In this document: piece by piece, positions 7,450 through 15,247 of the stretch
How the letters are laid out: each line of letters begins with the position of its first letter
How positions within the stretch are numbered: the stretch's first letter is position 1
From: a virus
Length of the DNA stretch: 39,267 nt
Virus record (IMG/VR): IMGVR_UViG_3300044999_000110
Location: 1 to 39,267 of that record
Strand: one strand, 5' to 3'
Notes under the pieces: generated by a model
Databases searched by the model: none
What the model was told of the DNA's origin: nothing
The model's input: only the letters and a program-made list of their open reading frames with translations
Position numbers and translations under genes: made by a program

Positions 7450-7656
7450 ATGCAACTGACAGGACAGCTATCTTCAGCCGAGCAGATGCGCCGCGCCGCC
7501 GCCTGCCAGGCCTTTTGGAGCGACCGGCCGCTTAATCGCGCCTTCCGAGAGCAGTACCGGACCAGCACGTTCACGCTGAGGGACTTCACCGCATTCGTGA
7601 TTGCGATGCCGGCGGAGCAATTTCTGCAGCTCGTCGGAGGCTCCGATGCTCGCTGA
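7450..7656 (+). CDS. Small hypothetical protein, 68 aa
   Basis: Helical protein (MQLTGQLSSAEQMRRAAACQAFW) with a region RTSTFTLRDFTAFVIAMPAEQFLQLVGG. No motif recognised. The start lies 18 bases after the terminator of the previous gene, so the ribosome site is short (GAAGGATCAT). Its end overlaps the next gene, carrying that gene's GGAGG ribosome site. Confidence 0.6.
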   Translation: MQLTGQLSSAEQMRRAAACQAFWSDRPLNRAFREQYRTSTFTLRDFTAFVIAMPAEQFLQLVGGSDAR

Positions 7657-8410
7657 ACTCGCTGCACCGATGAACGCCGCACAACGCGCCTGGGCGACCC
7701 GCCGGGCCCGCGATGCCGCCCGCGTCGAGATCGCCGCCATCAAGGCCGGCGTCGAGCAGCCATCACGCGCCTTCGATCCCGACAAGCCTGTGGTCGATTT
7801 GTGGCTCGATGATGCCAGGGTCGGCTGCGGGCAACGCCGCTATATCGTGCTCGAGGTCGGTACCCGTTGGGTGAAGCTGTTCTATCCGCCGCAGCTCGCC
7901 CTCGTCACGATCGATCGCGTTACCTTCGATCGCCACGCCAAACCGGCGCGAGATGCCAAGGTCCGGAAGCTGGCGCGCATCATCCGCGACAATGTTGCGG
8001 CCGCCAAAAAGATTAACGAGGCCGCGGGCAAGCCCGTGATGCCGGATGGTGGCGCGCGGGCAAAGCAGGCGCTTCAGATTCTTACCCAGACCGAGGGCGA
8101 CGTCTGCAAGATCGGCTCCGCGTTCGATCCTGCAATGAGATTAAGGACTTGCCAGATTGCTAACTGGCACAAACTCAAGCTCGCCTTCACCTTGATCGTG
8201 AGCAACGCGTCGCTTTTGGAATCAGAGGTGTGCAATTACCTCGCGCCGCGATCTTTGGGCTCGGAATGGTTTCGAATCGATCCCAACGAGCTAATCGACG
8301 CAATCATCGGAACTGCCTACCGGCTGTCGATTAACTTCTCATTTTCGGGCGACAAGCCGGTGCCGCGCGACTGGCTTTTTGTCGCTTCAGCCGGCGAGGC
8401 GCGGACATGA
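7646..8410 (+). CDS. T5orf172/MUG113-type GIY-YIG-like protein
   Basis: 254 residues. The C-terminal part (about 155-225) reads VCKIGSAFDPAMRLRTCQ, then LKLAFTLIVSNASLLESEVCNYL and GSEWFRI, the order of conserved blocks in T5orf172/MUG113 domains of the GIY-YIG superfamily. Such proteins are predicted nucleases or DNA-binding factors of phages. The N-terminal 120 residues, rich in alanine and arginine, have a conserved-looking beta region (VVDLWLDDARVG ... YIVLEVGTRWVKLFY). ATG 7646 has GGAGG 7 bases upstream. The stop overlaps the next ATG (ATGA). Confidence 0.72.
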   Translation: MLAELAAPMNAAQRAWATRRARDAARVEIAAIKAGVEQPSRAFDPDKPVVDLWLDDARVGCGQRRYIVLEVGTRWVKLFYPPQLALVTIDRVTFDRHAKPARDAKVRKLARIIRDNVAAAKKINEAAGKPVMPDGGARAKQALQILTQTEGDVCKIGSAFDPAMRLRTCQIANWHKLKLAFTLIVSNASLLESEVCNYLAPRSLGSEWFRIDPNELIDAIIGTAYRLSINFSFSGDKPVPRDWLFVASAGEART

Positions 8411-9063
8411 ACCAGGTTGCCGTCATAGATGATCTTGCCGCGCGCCGAACCGCGGCTGCTCGAAAGGCATGGGAGACCCGCCGATTGCAAGGATGGGCCC
8501 CGTCGGCGCATAAAAATGACGTTTCGTTGCATAAAAGCGCCGGGAGTAGCGCTGAAGCCGACGCTCTTGCGGCCTTCGAGCGCGAAGCTGCCAGCGATAT
8601 GCCGGATTGGCACCGCGCTGCGCTGGTGCTGCGCCAGGCGCTCGGAGCCGGCCGGAGTCGGGCTTTGGTGGTTCGCGCACCGCGTCCGGACCGCGCCAAG
8701 CCGGCCGCATTGCCGCCGTCACGTTGGCATGACTATCCGGTCGATCGCGTCAACTCTTTCAGCGTCCGCGCCGACATCCTGGTCGTCACCTTCGCCGACG
8801 GGGAGGTAATCCGCGCGCCGGCGGTGTCCGCCAAGGGTAAGCCGACGAACATCGGCCGCGGGCTCAGAATCGCGATTGCCTTCTACCAGGCTAGGGCCTG
8901 CCGGCGCCGCAACATCCGCTTCCGACCCGGCGTCCATGCGGCGGTGCCGGCGATCGCGGCCTGTGCTTGCGAGGACACCGGGGAGACATTCGACGCCGGG
9001 GAATGTACGGTGCGTACGATCGAAGACCGTAAAGCGCGGGACTGGCGGATCAGGAGAGGGTGA
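8407..9063 (+). CDS. Hypothetical protein, 218 aa
   Basis: No family recognised. The N-terminus (DDLAARRTAAARKAWETRRLQGWA) resembles the start of the preceding protein (QRAWATRRARDAAR), so both may share a short arginine-rich helical module. Residues 105-150 look like a small beta domain (YPVDRVNSFSVRADILVVTFADGEVI), and the last 40 residues contain ACACEDTGETFDAGEC. ATGA overlap with the upstream gene and TGATG overlap with the downstream gene indicate an operon. Confidence 0.6.
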   Translation: MNQVAVIDDLAARRTAAARKAWETRRLQGWAPSAHKNDVSLHKSAGSSAEADALAAFEREAASDMPDWHRAALVLRQALGAGRSRALVVRAPRPDRAKPAALPPSRWHDYPVDRVNSFSVRADILVVTFADGEVIRAPAVSAKGKPTNIGRGLRIAIAFYQARACRRRNIRFRPGVHAAVPAIAACACEDTGETFDAGECTVRTIEDRKARDWRIRRG

Positions 9064-9257
9064 TGGATAAAACCGAAGCGCTCAAACATATTCGGACACT
9101 GATCAATGCAGCTTCCGATAGCGACGACATAAATTTGATTTACAAGCTGCTTCGCGAAATGCGTGGCATCGTCAATAAAGCGCTCCCGGCAAAAACCCTC
9201 GGCCAGCGCCAGCGCGCCGCGAAGAAAAAGAAGCCGGCCTTGAGGATAGTCCGCTGA
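9063..9257 (+). CDS. Small basic helical protein, 64 aa
   Basis: Two amphipathic helices (KTEALKHIRTLINAAS, INLIYKLLREMRGIVN) and a lysine/arginine tail (RAAKKKKPALRIVR) that could bind nucleic acid. ATG 9063 overlaps the upstream stop and is preceded by GGAGAGG. Its 3' end carries the ribosome site and start codon of the next gene. Confidence 0.6.
   Translation: MDKTEALKHIRTLINAASDSDDINLIYKLLREMRGIVNKALPAKTLGQRQRAAKKKKPALRIVR
9242..9247 (+). promoter_or_regulatory. Ribosome binding site supporting a CTG start
   Basis: GAGGAT lies 6 bases before CTG 9254. No ATG, GTG or TTG exists in that frame between the upstream stop at 9176 and the CTG, so this site argues that CTG 9254 is the start. 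Confidence 0.45.
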
Positions 9258-9550
9258 CCGGTCCCGAACTGAAACAACTCCGCGAGGATCTCGGCGAAGC
9301 CATCGGCCGGCGGCTATCGGTCGCCGACATGGCGAAGCTCTGCGGACTGGCGCCGGGCAATGGCGCCGACACTATGCGGAAGTGGGAAGACGGGGAGGGA
9401 CCATCGGGACCGGTGGCAGTGCTGCTGTCGATCCTATGCTGCGCTTCAAAAAGATATCCTATCCCTTTGGATGCAACTTTGGACAGATACCCGGATGGCG
9501 CACTCTTTCGCGAGATGATGCAGGACCTGATCAAGCACCGGCTCAGCTAA
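9254..9550 (+). CDS. HTH (Xre-like) protein with apparent CTG start
   Basis: 98 residues if it starts at CTG 9254 (LTGPELKQLREDLGEAIGRRLSVADMAKLCGL). The segment SVADMAKLCGLAPGNGADTMRKWEDGEGPSG is a compact Xre-like HTH in which the first helices lie upstream of the only ATG (9329). Starting at ATG 9329 would remove them, so the CTG reading makes better protein sense. Probably a small transcription regulator. Its end overlaps by 8 bp the end of the convergent leftward operon. Confidence 0.6.
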   Translation: MTGPELKQLREDLGEAIGRRLSVADMAKLCGLAPGNGADTMRKWEDGEGPSGPVAVLLSILCCASKRYPIPLDATLDRYPDGALFREMMQDLIKHRLS

Positions 9551-10142
9551 CCGGCACCTTCCTCACAATGAGCGCCGAGGTGATGGCGCCGAGCCCTTCC
9601 TGCCACTGCCGATTGAAGATGTCGTGATCGATGCCCCGGCGCTCGCAGCGCTTCCGGATATCGGTGCGCATCACTGCCCACATCGCACGCAAGGAGATCG
9701 CTTTCGCCAACTCCGGCTTGTCGCTCAGATGCTCGAAGGGCCAGCGCAGCGCCTGTTCCATGCGGGTGACCTGGGCCGACGTCGCCGCCAGGCGCACCCG
9801 GTTGCGGTCCTCGTGCAGCTGTTCGTGCGCGCCGGTCTCCGTCATTTTGATCTGGTCGTAGATTGATAGCTTCTCCTGCTGGATCGCCGGCCAGGCGCTA
9901 CCGAAGACCTTCGGCCGCGTCGCCATCGGCATCCCGGCGAGCACCTCGTAGGCCTCTTCGAGCCGGTCCAGCGTGTGAATCATCGTCCAGCGCTCCGGTA
10001 TCTCCCGGGCGCCGCCGCGCGCCCCCCGGGCCACCTCCGAGCGGCCCATGGCGCCTAAAAGGTGCTGGCGGAGATCGGTGTCGCCATCGGCCTCGATCAG
10101 GGCGCCGAGCCGGGCCCTTTCGGTCAGGGACATTTGGGACAT
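9543..10142 (-). CDS. DUF6362-like phage protein
   Basis: 199 residues, last gene of the leftward early operon. The pattern W...LDRLEEAYEVLAGMP ... WP, then TRMEQALRWPFEHL, a RAMWAVMRTDIRKRCERRGI segment and F-NRQWQEGLGAI near the C-terminus fits the DUF6362 family of phage proteins, whose tail looks like a sigma-region-4-type HTH. A regulatory role is therefore plausible but not shown. ATG 10142 lies in a GGGACAT repeat and has GGTGGTGA about 8 bases upstream; a second ATG three codons later is possible. The open frame extends far upstream but that part overlaps intergenic and neighbouring coding DNA. Confidence 0.6.
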   Translation of the reverse strand: MSQMSLTERARLGALIEADGDTDLRQHLLGAMGRSEVARGARGGAREIPERWTMIHTLDRLEEAYEVLAGMPMATRPKVFGSAWPAIQQEKLSIYDQIKMTETGAHEQLHEDRNRVRLAATSAQVTRMEQALRWPFEHLSDKPELAKAISLRAMWAVMRTDIRKRCERRGIDHDIFNRQWQEGLGAITSALIVRKVPVS

Positions 10143-10240
10143 ATCTATATCACCACCGGTGTCCCTTATGTCCTGCCTATTTTTTCCTTTGTTTACAGTC
10201 ATTTGGTCTCGACATGGGACATAGAGGACATAGAGGATAT
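10127..10240. repeat. GGGACAT repeat cluster 2
   Basis: Three groups of 9-base-phased copies: GGGACATTT and GGGACATAT at 10127-10144, AGGACATAA and GGGACAC on the other strand at about 10159-10174, and GGGACATAG, AGGACATAG, AGGATAT at 10216-10240. They fill the 100-bp gap between two leftward genes and cover the start codon of the downstream one. Confidence 0.6.
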
Positions 10241-10242
10241 TT

Positions 10243-10761
10243 TTACGCTCGGCGTCTTTTGTTGGCGTTCTGCTCGGCATCGGTAGCCCAACGAACGTTG
10301 CCAGGCTCATAGTTGCCGTCGTTGTCCGGGTAGCGATCGATGGAGTGGTTCGGAGATGGCCGACGGCCGACATCACGGAGAAAACTCGAAAAGCTCTCGC
10401 GCCAAGATGCACAGATCGTGATGCCGCGAGCCCCATAATATCTGAAATTGTGAGCCCTCGGATTGTCACACCGAGTAAACATGCTCTTCCAAACCAGGTA
10501 TTCGGGAGTTTGAGCTGCGGCCTCGCCGTGAAGACGGTTCTGGTGGCCCTGCTTGCGCGCACCTTCCATCCGGATGCAGCCGCAGCTCAGGGTATGGCCA
10601 GATCGCAGGTGGCCTCCCGTTGCGAGGATCTCCGTGCCGCAGTCGCACCGACATCTGAACCGACGCTGCGGCGCGCCGTTCGGCGGTCGACGCGCTTCTA
10701 CCTCCGCTACAACTGTGAGCTTACCGAAACGATCGCCGATCATTTTCAGGTGACGCATCAT
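10243..10761 (-). CDS. Zinc-ribbon plus HNH/AP2-like phage protein
   Basis: 172 residues. The N-terminal module IGDRFGKLTVV ... CRCDCGTEI ... SGHTLSCGC is a four-cysteine zinc knuckle. The C-terminal part (YLVWKSMFTRCDNP ... YYGARGI ... W.SF.SFLRDVG.RP ... SIDRYPDNDGNYEPGNVRWA) is the repeat-type block found in many phage HNH/AP2-associated proteins. Likely a DNA-binding or homing-type nuclease. ATG 10761 overlaps the helicase stop, so it belongs to the leftward operon. The smaller protein at 5479-5748 shares the N-terminal module. Confidence 0.65.
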   Translation of the reverse strand: MMRHLKMIGDRFGKLTVVAEVEARRPPNGAPQRRFRCRCDCGTEILATGGHLRSGHTLSCGCIRMEGARKQGHQNRLHGEAAAQTPEYLVWKSMFTRCDNPRAHNFRYYGARGITICASWRESFSSFLRDVGRRPSPNHSIDRYPDNDGNYEPGNVRWATDAEQNANKRRRA

Positions 10762-12611
10762 CGCAACTCCCAATTCGGCTCGCCCAGCTCCTCAAGAGCC
10801 TCGTTTGTTTTCTTGCTGGGTACGATCCACACGAACGGATTTACTCGTCCGATCATCTGGAGATTCTGGAACTGGTTGCTGGCGTCGCGGAGGCGCTTGT
10901 TCACGGTGTTGTCCGTCGCCTCCGGATCTGGGCTCTTCTGCAGATAAACCCTCTTCCAGTGCTGCGCATTGACCACGCGCACGATCGATCGCGGCAACTT
11001 GAGAAGCGCCGGCGTAGGTTCGCCATGTTCCTCGATAGCCGTTCGCAGCGCCTGCAGGATGACGGTACGCTCATGGGTGAGACGAGGGCCCTTGGCTGGT
11101 GCACCAGCCGGCTGCGCCTGGCCACCGCCGAACGGCTCGACCACGCAACTCGTCCGGTCATTACCGTACTGGTTCTTGGTGCCGTCGGGCACGGCATGCA
11201 ACACAAAATCGAACTCGGCGCCGCCGCGGCCCTCGCGCTGCTTGACGACCTTCATGGTGCGGATCTCGCGGCCGTCGTCATCTTTCAGCTGGATCACTTC
11301 GCGATCAACCACACGGGTCTTGAATGATACCTTTATGATGGTGTCGACATTGTTGGTCAGTTGCTCATTGCCGCGGTGCTTGCCGGCCGAATTGGTGTGA
11401 CCGACGATGATCAGCGTGGCACCGGTTTCCTCGACGGCCCGCCGGAAATAACTGCGGATCCTCGAAACCGTCTCGCTATCGATTTCCGAGGCGCCAGGCG
11501 TCGCGGCATTATAGGTGTCGACCACGATGGCGCCGAGTGGCACACCGCCGAACTGGGTCCGCTGAATGCCGAGGATCTCCTTGATCAGAAGGTCGCCGTT
11601 GGGCTCGTTCGGCCACAGCGGGAGCGGGTGCTGCAGAGCACCGAAGGGCAGCGGTTCGTCGCCAAGGCCATGGTGACGCGCATAGGCCCGCATTCGCGAG
11701 TCCGCACCTTCCGCAGCCTCGTAGGCGCACCAGATGACACCGAGCTGCCGGGCCACACGGCGGCCAAAGAAGGGCACCGGGCGGCAAAGCGCCATCACCA
11801 TCGCGGTAGTCAGGAATGATTTGCCTGTTCCGGTGTCGCCCATGACCACGACCAGCTGTCGCTCCGGGATCAGATCATCGATGACGAACTCGTACCGACG
11901 CTTCCCGGGTCGGTTGCGGTCGGCCCACATGAGCAGACCCATAGTCGGCTCGAACGGCGCCGGTTCCGGTTCAAGATCGAACTCGTCCTCGACATCGCTG
12001 TCACGATTGGCGGCGGTACGGATCTGTGCGGCTAGTGTCCGCGCCAGATGCGCGGCATCCGGCGCCATCGGGGCTTCCGCGATGATCACCGCGACGTAGC
12101 GGGCAAGCGTATAGCCGTCCAGGACGGGGTAGAGCGGATCGCCGCCGGCGGCATCCATCAGCGTCTTCATGGCGATCGGTTGCCCGGCGACCTGTGGCGC
12201 TTCCGCGATCGCCTGGAAGAGTTGCTTATGGATCATCTCGCCGAAGTGGTCGACTGTAACCTCTTCCTCGATCGCTGCCATCAGCTCAGGCTGTGACGCC
12301 AGCATTCCGATCAGCGCGCGTTCCGTTTCATACTCGCGCGGCAACGGCAGCGATTTTGCCTCGATGATATTTTCCTTAAGCCAGACTTCGGCCTGCCCAT
12401 TGGCTAGATTCTTGAAGCGGCGGATCAGGTCGACGTGGGTACCAGAAGTCTCATCCTCGAAGTCGTAGAACCTGCCGGTGGAAAAATTGACGGCGATCTC
12501 GCCGAAGCGGACCTGGCCCTTCTCGGGATCGGTGCCAGATGGGGCACCGAGGAGGGCGCGCGCAACGCGCTCGGTCAGGGCTCCCTCTTTGGTGCGGCGG
12601 ACTGCTGGCAT
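10758..12611 (-). CDS. Replicative helicase: DnaB N-domain plus RepA-like AAA ATPase
   Basis: 617 residues. Residues about 30-70 (FGEIAVNFSTGRFYDFEDETSGTHVDLIRRF) look like the zinc-less primase-associated segment of phage primase-helicases. Residues 90-200 resemble the DnaB N-terminal helical domain (YETERALIGMLASQPELM). From about 245 a RecA-fold ATPase of the RSF1010-RepA type begins, with Walker A GDTGTGKS near residues 256-263, IVVDTYNAATPG as Walker B and IIVGHTNSAGKHRG as sensor-like. It should unwind DNA at the phage origin. It follows the HTH gene with TAA-ATG contact. The C-terminal 120 residues are probably a winged or linker domain. Confidence 0.82.
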   Translation of the reverse strand: MPAVRRTKEGALTERVARALLGAPSGTDPEKGQVRFGEIAVNFSTGRFYDFEDETSGTHVDLIRRFKNLANGQAEVWLKENIIEAKSLPLPREYETERALIGMLASQPELMAAIEEEVTVDHFGEMIHKQLFQAIAEAPQVAGQPIAMKTLMDAAGGDPLYPVLDGYTLARYVAVIIAEAPMAPDAAHLARTLAAQIRTAANRDSDVEDEFDLEPEPAPFEPTMGLLMWADRNRPGKRRYEFVIDDLIPERQLVVVMGDTGTGKSFLTTAMVMALCRPVPFFGRRVARQLGVIWCAYEAAEGADSRMRAYARHHGLGDEPLPFGALQHPLPLWPNEPNGDLLIKEILGIQRTQFGGVPLGAIVVDTYNAATPGASEIDSETVSRIRSYFRRAVEETGATLIIVGHTNSAGKHRGNEQLTNNVDTIIKVSFKTRVVDREVIQLKDDDGREIRTMKVVKQREGRGGAEFDFVLHAVPDGTKNQYGNDRTSCVVEPFGGGQAQPAGAPAKGPRLTHERTVILQALRTAIEEHGEPTPALLKLPRSIVRVVNAQHWKRVYLQKSPDPEATDNTVNKRLRDASNQFQNLQMIGRVNPFVWIVPSKKTNEALEELGEPNWELR

Positions 12612-12962
12612 TTATTCGTCCAACACAGCCGAAAAAAAGCACTCTTCCGCGATGGCCTCGACAAGCCGCGCGATCAGGTCGCGCGGTGTCAGCTCGCGGC
12701 GCTGGGCCTCGTTGGCCACAACATGAAGCGACAGGCCGTCGATCTCAATTTCAATCCGCCGTTTGACTAGCTTGCGCTCAGACGGATTCGGCACCGGCTC
12801 GATATGATCGCTTTCCCGCATCTCGATGCCATGCTTACGGCAGATCAGTTCAACGGTGCCGACACTGCAGCGCATGATGACAGCGATCGTCGCCGGCGCC
12901 ATGGTTCTGGCGTGTAGCTTGACCGCGCCGACGGTGCGGGGGGTGTAGCGGAAGTCGGTCAT
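12612..12962 (-). CDS. Small HTH protein, 116 aa
   Basis: The N-terminal half (TPRTVGAVKLHARTMAPATIAVIMRCSVGTVELICRKHGIEM) has the spacing of a helix-turn-helix. The C-terminal half is a small alpha/beta region (RRIEIEIDGLSLHVVANEAQRRELTPRDLIARLVEAIAEE). Likely a DNA-binding accessory of the replication genes. ATG 12962 overlaps the stop of the upstream enzyme gene. Confidence 0.55.
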   Translation of the reverse strand: MTDFRYTPRTVGAVKLHARTMAPATIAVIMRCSVGTVELICRKHGIEMRESDHIEPVPNPSERKLVKRRIEIEIDGLSLHVVANEAQRRELTPRDLIARLVEAIAEECFFSAVLDE

Positions 12963-13774
12963 ACGCCGCAGACTCCAGCGCACTCATCAAGAAAGTTGCT
13001 TTGCCCGCGATCTTCAGCGGTCGACAAATCGACTTGATCTAGCGGGATGCACTTGTCATGGACAAACCATTCCGTTCCTGCGGGGCGGTTCGGCCCAGGC
13101 ATTCCGGGCCGGATGATGCGATCGATGCCGACGGCGTCCGCGAAGGATGCTGGGTCAGTCTCCTTCATCTCCTTCCAGCGAAGATCATCGGTGAACGGGC
13201 AGAACGTGCAAGCCGACTTTGGCGGACGCGGATACTGGCGTTCCTCGCACCACGTCAGACAACCGCCCCGGCGCATTTCCTTTTCGCAGAGCGGCCACCG
13301 GTTTTCGATGTAGCTTCGTCGCGATATTTTTCGGCGGGTCTTTTCGTCCCAAGAGATGCCGATCCACTGTTCGACGATTGGCGACTTTGGGCCGCGCTGC
13401 CCCTTCCTCAGACCGATCAGCTCGCGAATTTTGCGCTCGATAGGAATGATCTTGAAATCTTGCGTGCATTGGCGATTCAATATACCGCGCTTGCCTCGCG
13501 CCGACAGCGCATAGAATGGCGGCCGGGCGTCCATCCGGTTTTTCGTGCCGGCCATCGCGCCGATAATCTCGTCGCGAAGATTGCCGGCCGACACACAATG
13601 AACGGGGAACGGCAGCTGGCCTTCCAGCCAGTCGAGATGTTTATAGACGGCGAGGGGTTCCGCGCCGGTATCCGCAAAGATGGCGCAATCCGGCATGGGC
13701 ATAAGGTCGCCCCGCGCGGCCATCAAGGCCATCGTCGTACTTTGAACGCCTGCGCCTAAAGAGAGGACAATCAT
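12959..13774 (-). CDS. PP-loop (PAPS reductase-like) enzyme
   Basis: 271 residues of the adenine nucleotide alpha-hydrolase fold. The N-terminal loop reads SLGAGVQSTTMALMAA (residues 5-20), followed by CAIFADTGAEP and a C-terminal SACTFCPF knuckle. This is the phage PAPS-reductase-like branch; its substrate is unknown, and some relatives are tied to nucleic acid modification. It is not QueC, which has SGGxDS. ATG 13774 overlaps the upstream stop (ATGA). Cotranscription with helicase and resolvase genes suggests action on DNA or nucleotides. Confidence 0.75.
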   Translation of the reverse strand: MIVLSLGAGVQSTTMALMAARGDLMPMPDCAIFADTGAEPLAVYKHLDWLEGQLPFPVHCVSAGNLRDEIIGAMAGTKNRMDARPPFYALSARGKRGILNRQCTQDFKIIPIERKIRELIGLRKGQRGPKSPIVEQWIGISWDEKTRRKISRRSYIENRWPLCEKEMRRGGCLTWCEERQYPRPPKSACTFCPFTDDLRWKEMKETDPASFADAVGIDRIIRPGMPGPNRPAGTEWFVHDKCIPLDQVDLSTAEDRGQSNFLDECAGVCGV

Positions 13775-14064
13775 ACAACCGCCGCCCTCGCAAACATTCC
13801 CCATCGCCCGGTCTTTTTCCGCAGCACCATCGCGCGGACTTCCGGCTCTGCCGCAGCGTTATCTTTGAAGAAGTGATGTGCAGCAACGATCAGATCGAGA
13901 TTGCGCTGCAGCTCGGATGTCGCAATCGAGGTGCCCATGCGGGACAGCTCGACGCGGGCACAGATAAATTCCATCTGCTCGACGTCGAGTTTGAGCTTCG
14001 ATGCGGCTAGCGCGAGCGCGACCGCGATGTCGTCGAAGGATGGAGGCGGTTTTTTCTCAGGCAT
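13771..14064 (-). CDS. Hypothetical protein, 97 aa
   Basis: Mostly helical, with FDDIAVALALAASKLKLDVEQMEFICARVELSR and a basic end (VLRKKTGRWGMF). No family recognised. ATG 14064 has GGGGGA about 7 bases upstream and overlaps the end of the resolvase gene by 8 bp; a longer frame would run antisense-like through it. Confidence 0.55.
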   Translation of the reverse strand: MPEKKPPPSFDDIAVALALAASKLKLDVEQMEFICARVELSRMGTSIATSELQRNLDLIVAAHHFFKDNAAAEPEVRAMVLRKKTGRWGMFARAAVV

Positions 14065-14626
14065 GTTTGCGTCCCCCTTGGTCGAACAGTTGAAAGTTCG
14101 ATATCGACGCCGCCCGGCTGCCGAAGTTGGCGCAGGCCCAATCATGGATTGCGAGAGCATCGCCACGGTTGTCGTCATGGCAGTCTGCCGGCATCAGCTT
14201 GAGCGCATGACAGCGCGCGACCACCGCGCGTTTGGTTTCGTCGCGATCGCCGGTACGACCGACCCCGATAAAATGTTTCCTTGCCGTGGAGTCGGCGACA
14301 TCGTCCCATGGGATGTTGAAGCGGACGCAGAGGCCCTCGACGATCGCGTGATAGCCGGCGTGGGCGCGCACTGTCGTTTCCGCGCTACCCATTGCCATGA
14401 ACGCTTGCAGGGCCAGCATCTTTTCCTTGATGACGAGGGCGGGGCGCTCCTTCACAAACTCGGCGGCCAGGAAGGCAATCAGGTTGGCATAGGCAACGTC
14501 GATTGACTCGCCCTTTTGCTTGAGCCGCACCGTGCCGGACACAGGTACATCGCCGGGCCGACCTTTGGCGAAGCCAGAGGCAACACCAAGATCGAGGCAG
14601 TAGATCAGCCCGGTGACGTGTCCCAT
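14057..14626 (-). CDS. RuvC-like Holliday-junction resolvase
   Basis: 189 residues of the RNase H/RuvC fold. Acidic site pattern: Asp in CLDLGVASGFA (about residues 10-20), Glu in LVIKEKM (about 68) and the paired acid region DDNRGDALAIHDW near the C-terminus (about 150-163). It would cut branched recombination or replication intermediates before packaging. It sits in the leftward replication operon, 11 bases downstream of the Rmf-like gene. Confidence 0.78.
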   Translation of the reverse strand: MGHVTGLIYCLDLGVASGFAKGRPGDVPVSGTVRLKQKGESIDVAYANLIAFLAAEFVKERPALVIKEKMLALQAFMAMGSAETTVRAHAGYHAIVEGLCVRFNIPWDDVADSTARKHFIGVGRTGDRDETKRAVVARCHALKLMPADCHDDNRGDALAIHDWACANFGSRAASISNFQLFDQGGRKHA

Positions 14627-14637
14627 CGCACAACCTT

Positions 14638-15225
14638 TTAGTGCGCTACTTCGAAGGTCGGACGCGACGATCCGATTGCGGCGCTCTTTTTCACGTCGGC
14701 GGTGTCACTCGGGTCAAGCTTCGAAAACCCCTTTGTTGCAAGGGTTTCCTGGCCTTCGGCAAAACCGCGATCATGCTCTCTCGCGGCTTCCGTCGTATGA
14801 TGGTGCGGGTTGTTCTGCCGTTCGCCGGCGAGGCCCTGGCGCTTGCCGTCATTGAACGCGCGTTCCGCGATCGGCGTCCGATCGGTATCACCAAATAACG
14901 CGCCCTGTGAGCCGATCGGGAATCCCATCCAACGCAACACCCGCGCCTGGCGCTCCATCTCCGCTTTCATCGCGGCTTCGCCTTCCGGCGTATCAAGCCT
15001 GATCAGGTCCTTGATGTCCTGCAGGCCCTTGGCACCGAGATCTGACTTTATGATCTTCCCGTAATCGATCAGCGCCTTGTTGGCCTTGTTTTTTGCGTCC
15101 AGAACCAACTCGTATTTCTGCCGGTGCTGTTCGGTTAACGAATAGAGTTGATCATCGCTGATGGTCTCGGCGGTACGTTTCGGCGCCGATGCTGCGACTC
15201 CGTCTTTCTTCGGTTTACGTCCCAT
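14638..15225 (-). CDS. Phage protein with Rmf-like C-terminus
   Basis: 195 residues. The N-terminal half is a charged coiled coil (DDQLYSLTEQHRQKYELVLDAKNKANKALIDYGKIIKSDLG). The segment AERAFNDGKRQGLAGERQNNPHHH ... EHDRGFAEGQETLA copies the pattern of ribosome modulation factor proteins (A-x-x-x-G-x-x-x-G ... W/F-x-x-G-x-x-x-G). Rmf binds ribosomes; here the motif is fused to a coiled coil, and its role in the phage is unknown. ATG 15225 has AGGAG 7 bases upstream; an upstream in-frame ATG would overlap the GcrA gene and is rejected. Confidence 0.6.
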   Translation of the reverse strand: MGRKPKKDGVAASAPKRTAETISDDQLYSLTEQHRQKYELVLDAKNKANKALIDYGKIIKSDLGAKGLQDIKDLIRLDTPEGEAAMKAEMERQARVLRWMGFPIGSQGALFGDTDRTPIAERAFNDGKRQGLAGERQNNPHHHTTEAAREHDRGFAEGQETLATKGFSKLDPSDTADVKKSAAIGSSRPTFEVAH

Positions 15226-15247
15226 GGCTTTGCTCCTCTGGTTGAAA

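Noticed and set aside
10127-10240. CRISPR array from the short repeats
   Set aside because: Units are 9 bases with no constant spacers and no cas genes.
10143-10562. N-terminal extension of the DUF6362-like gene
   Set aside because: The extension crosses the intergenic repeat cluster and the next gene; a good start is at 10142.
13058-13759. Plus-strand open frame of 233 codons
   Set aside because: It is antisense to the PP-loop enzyme gene, and its translation has no domain.
12959-13774. QueC assignment for the PP-loop enzyme
   Set aside because: The loop reads SLGAGVQST, not SGGxDS, and the zinc cysteines do not match.
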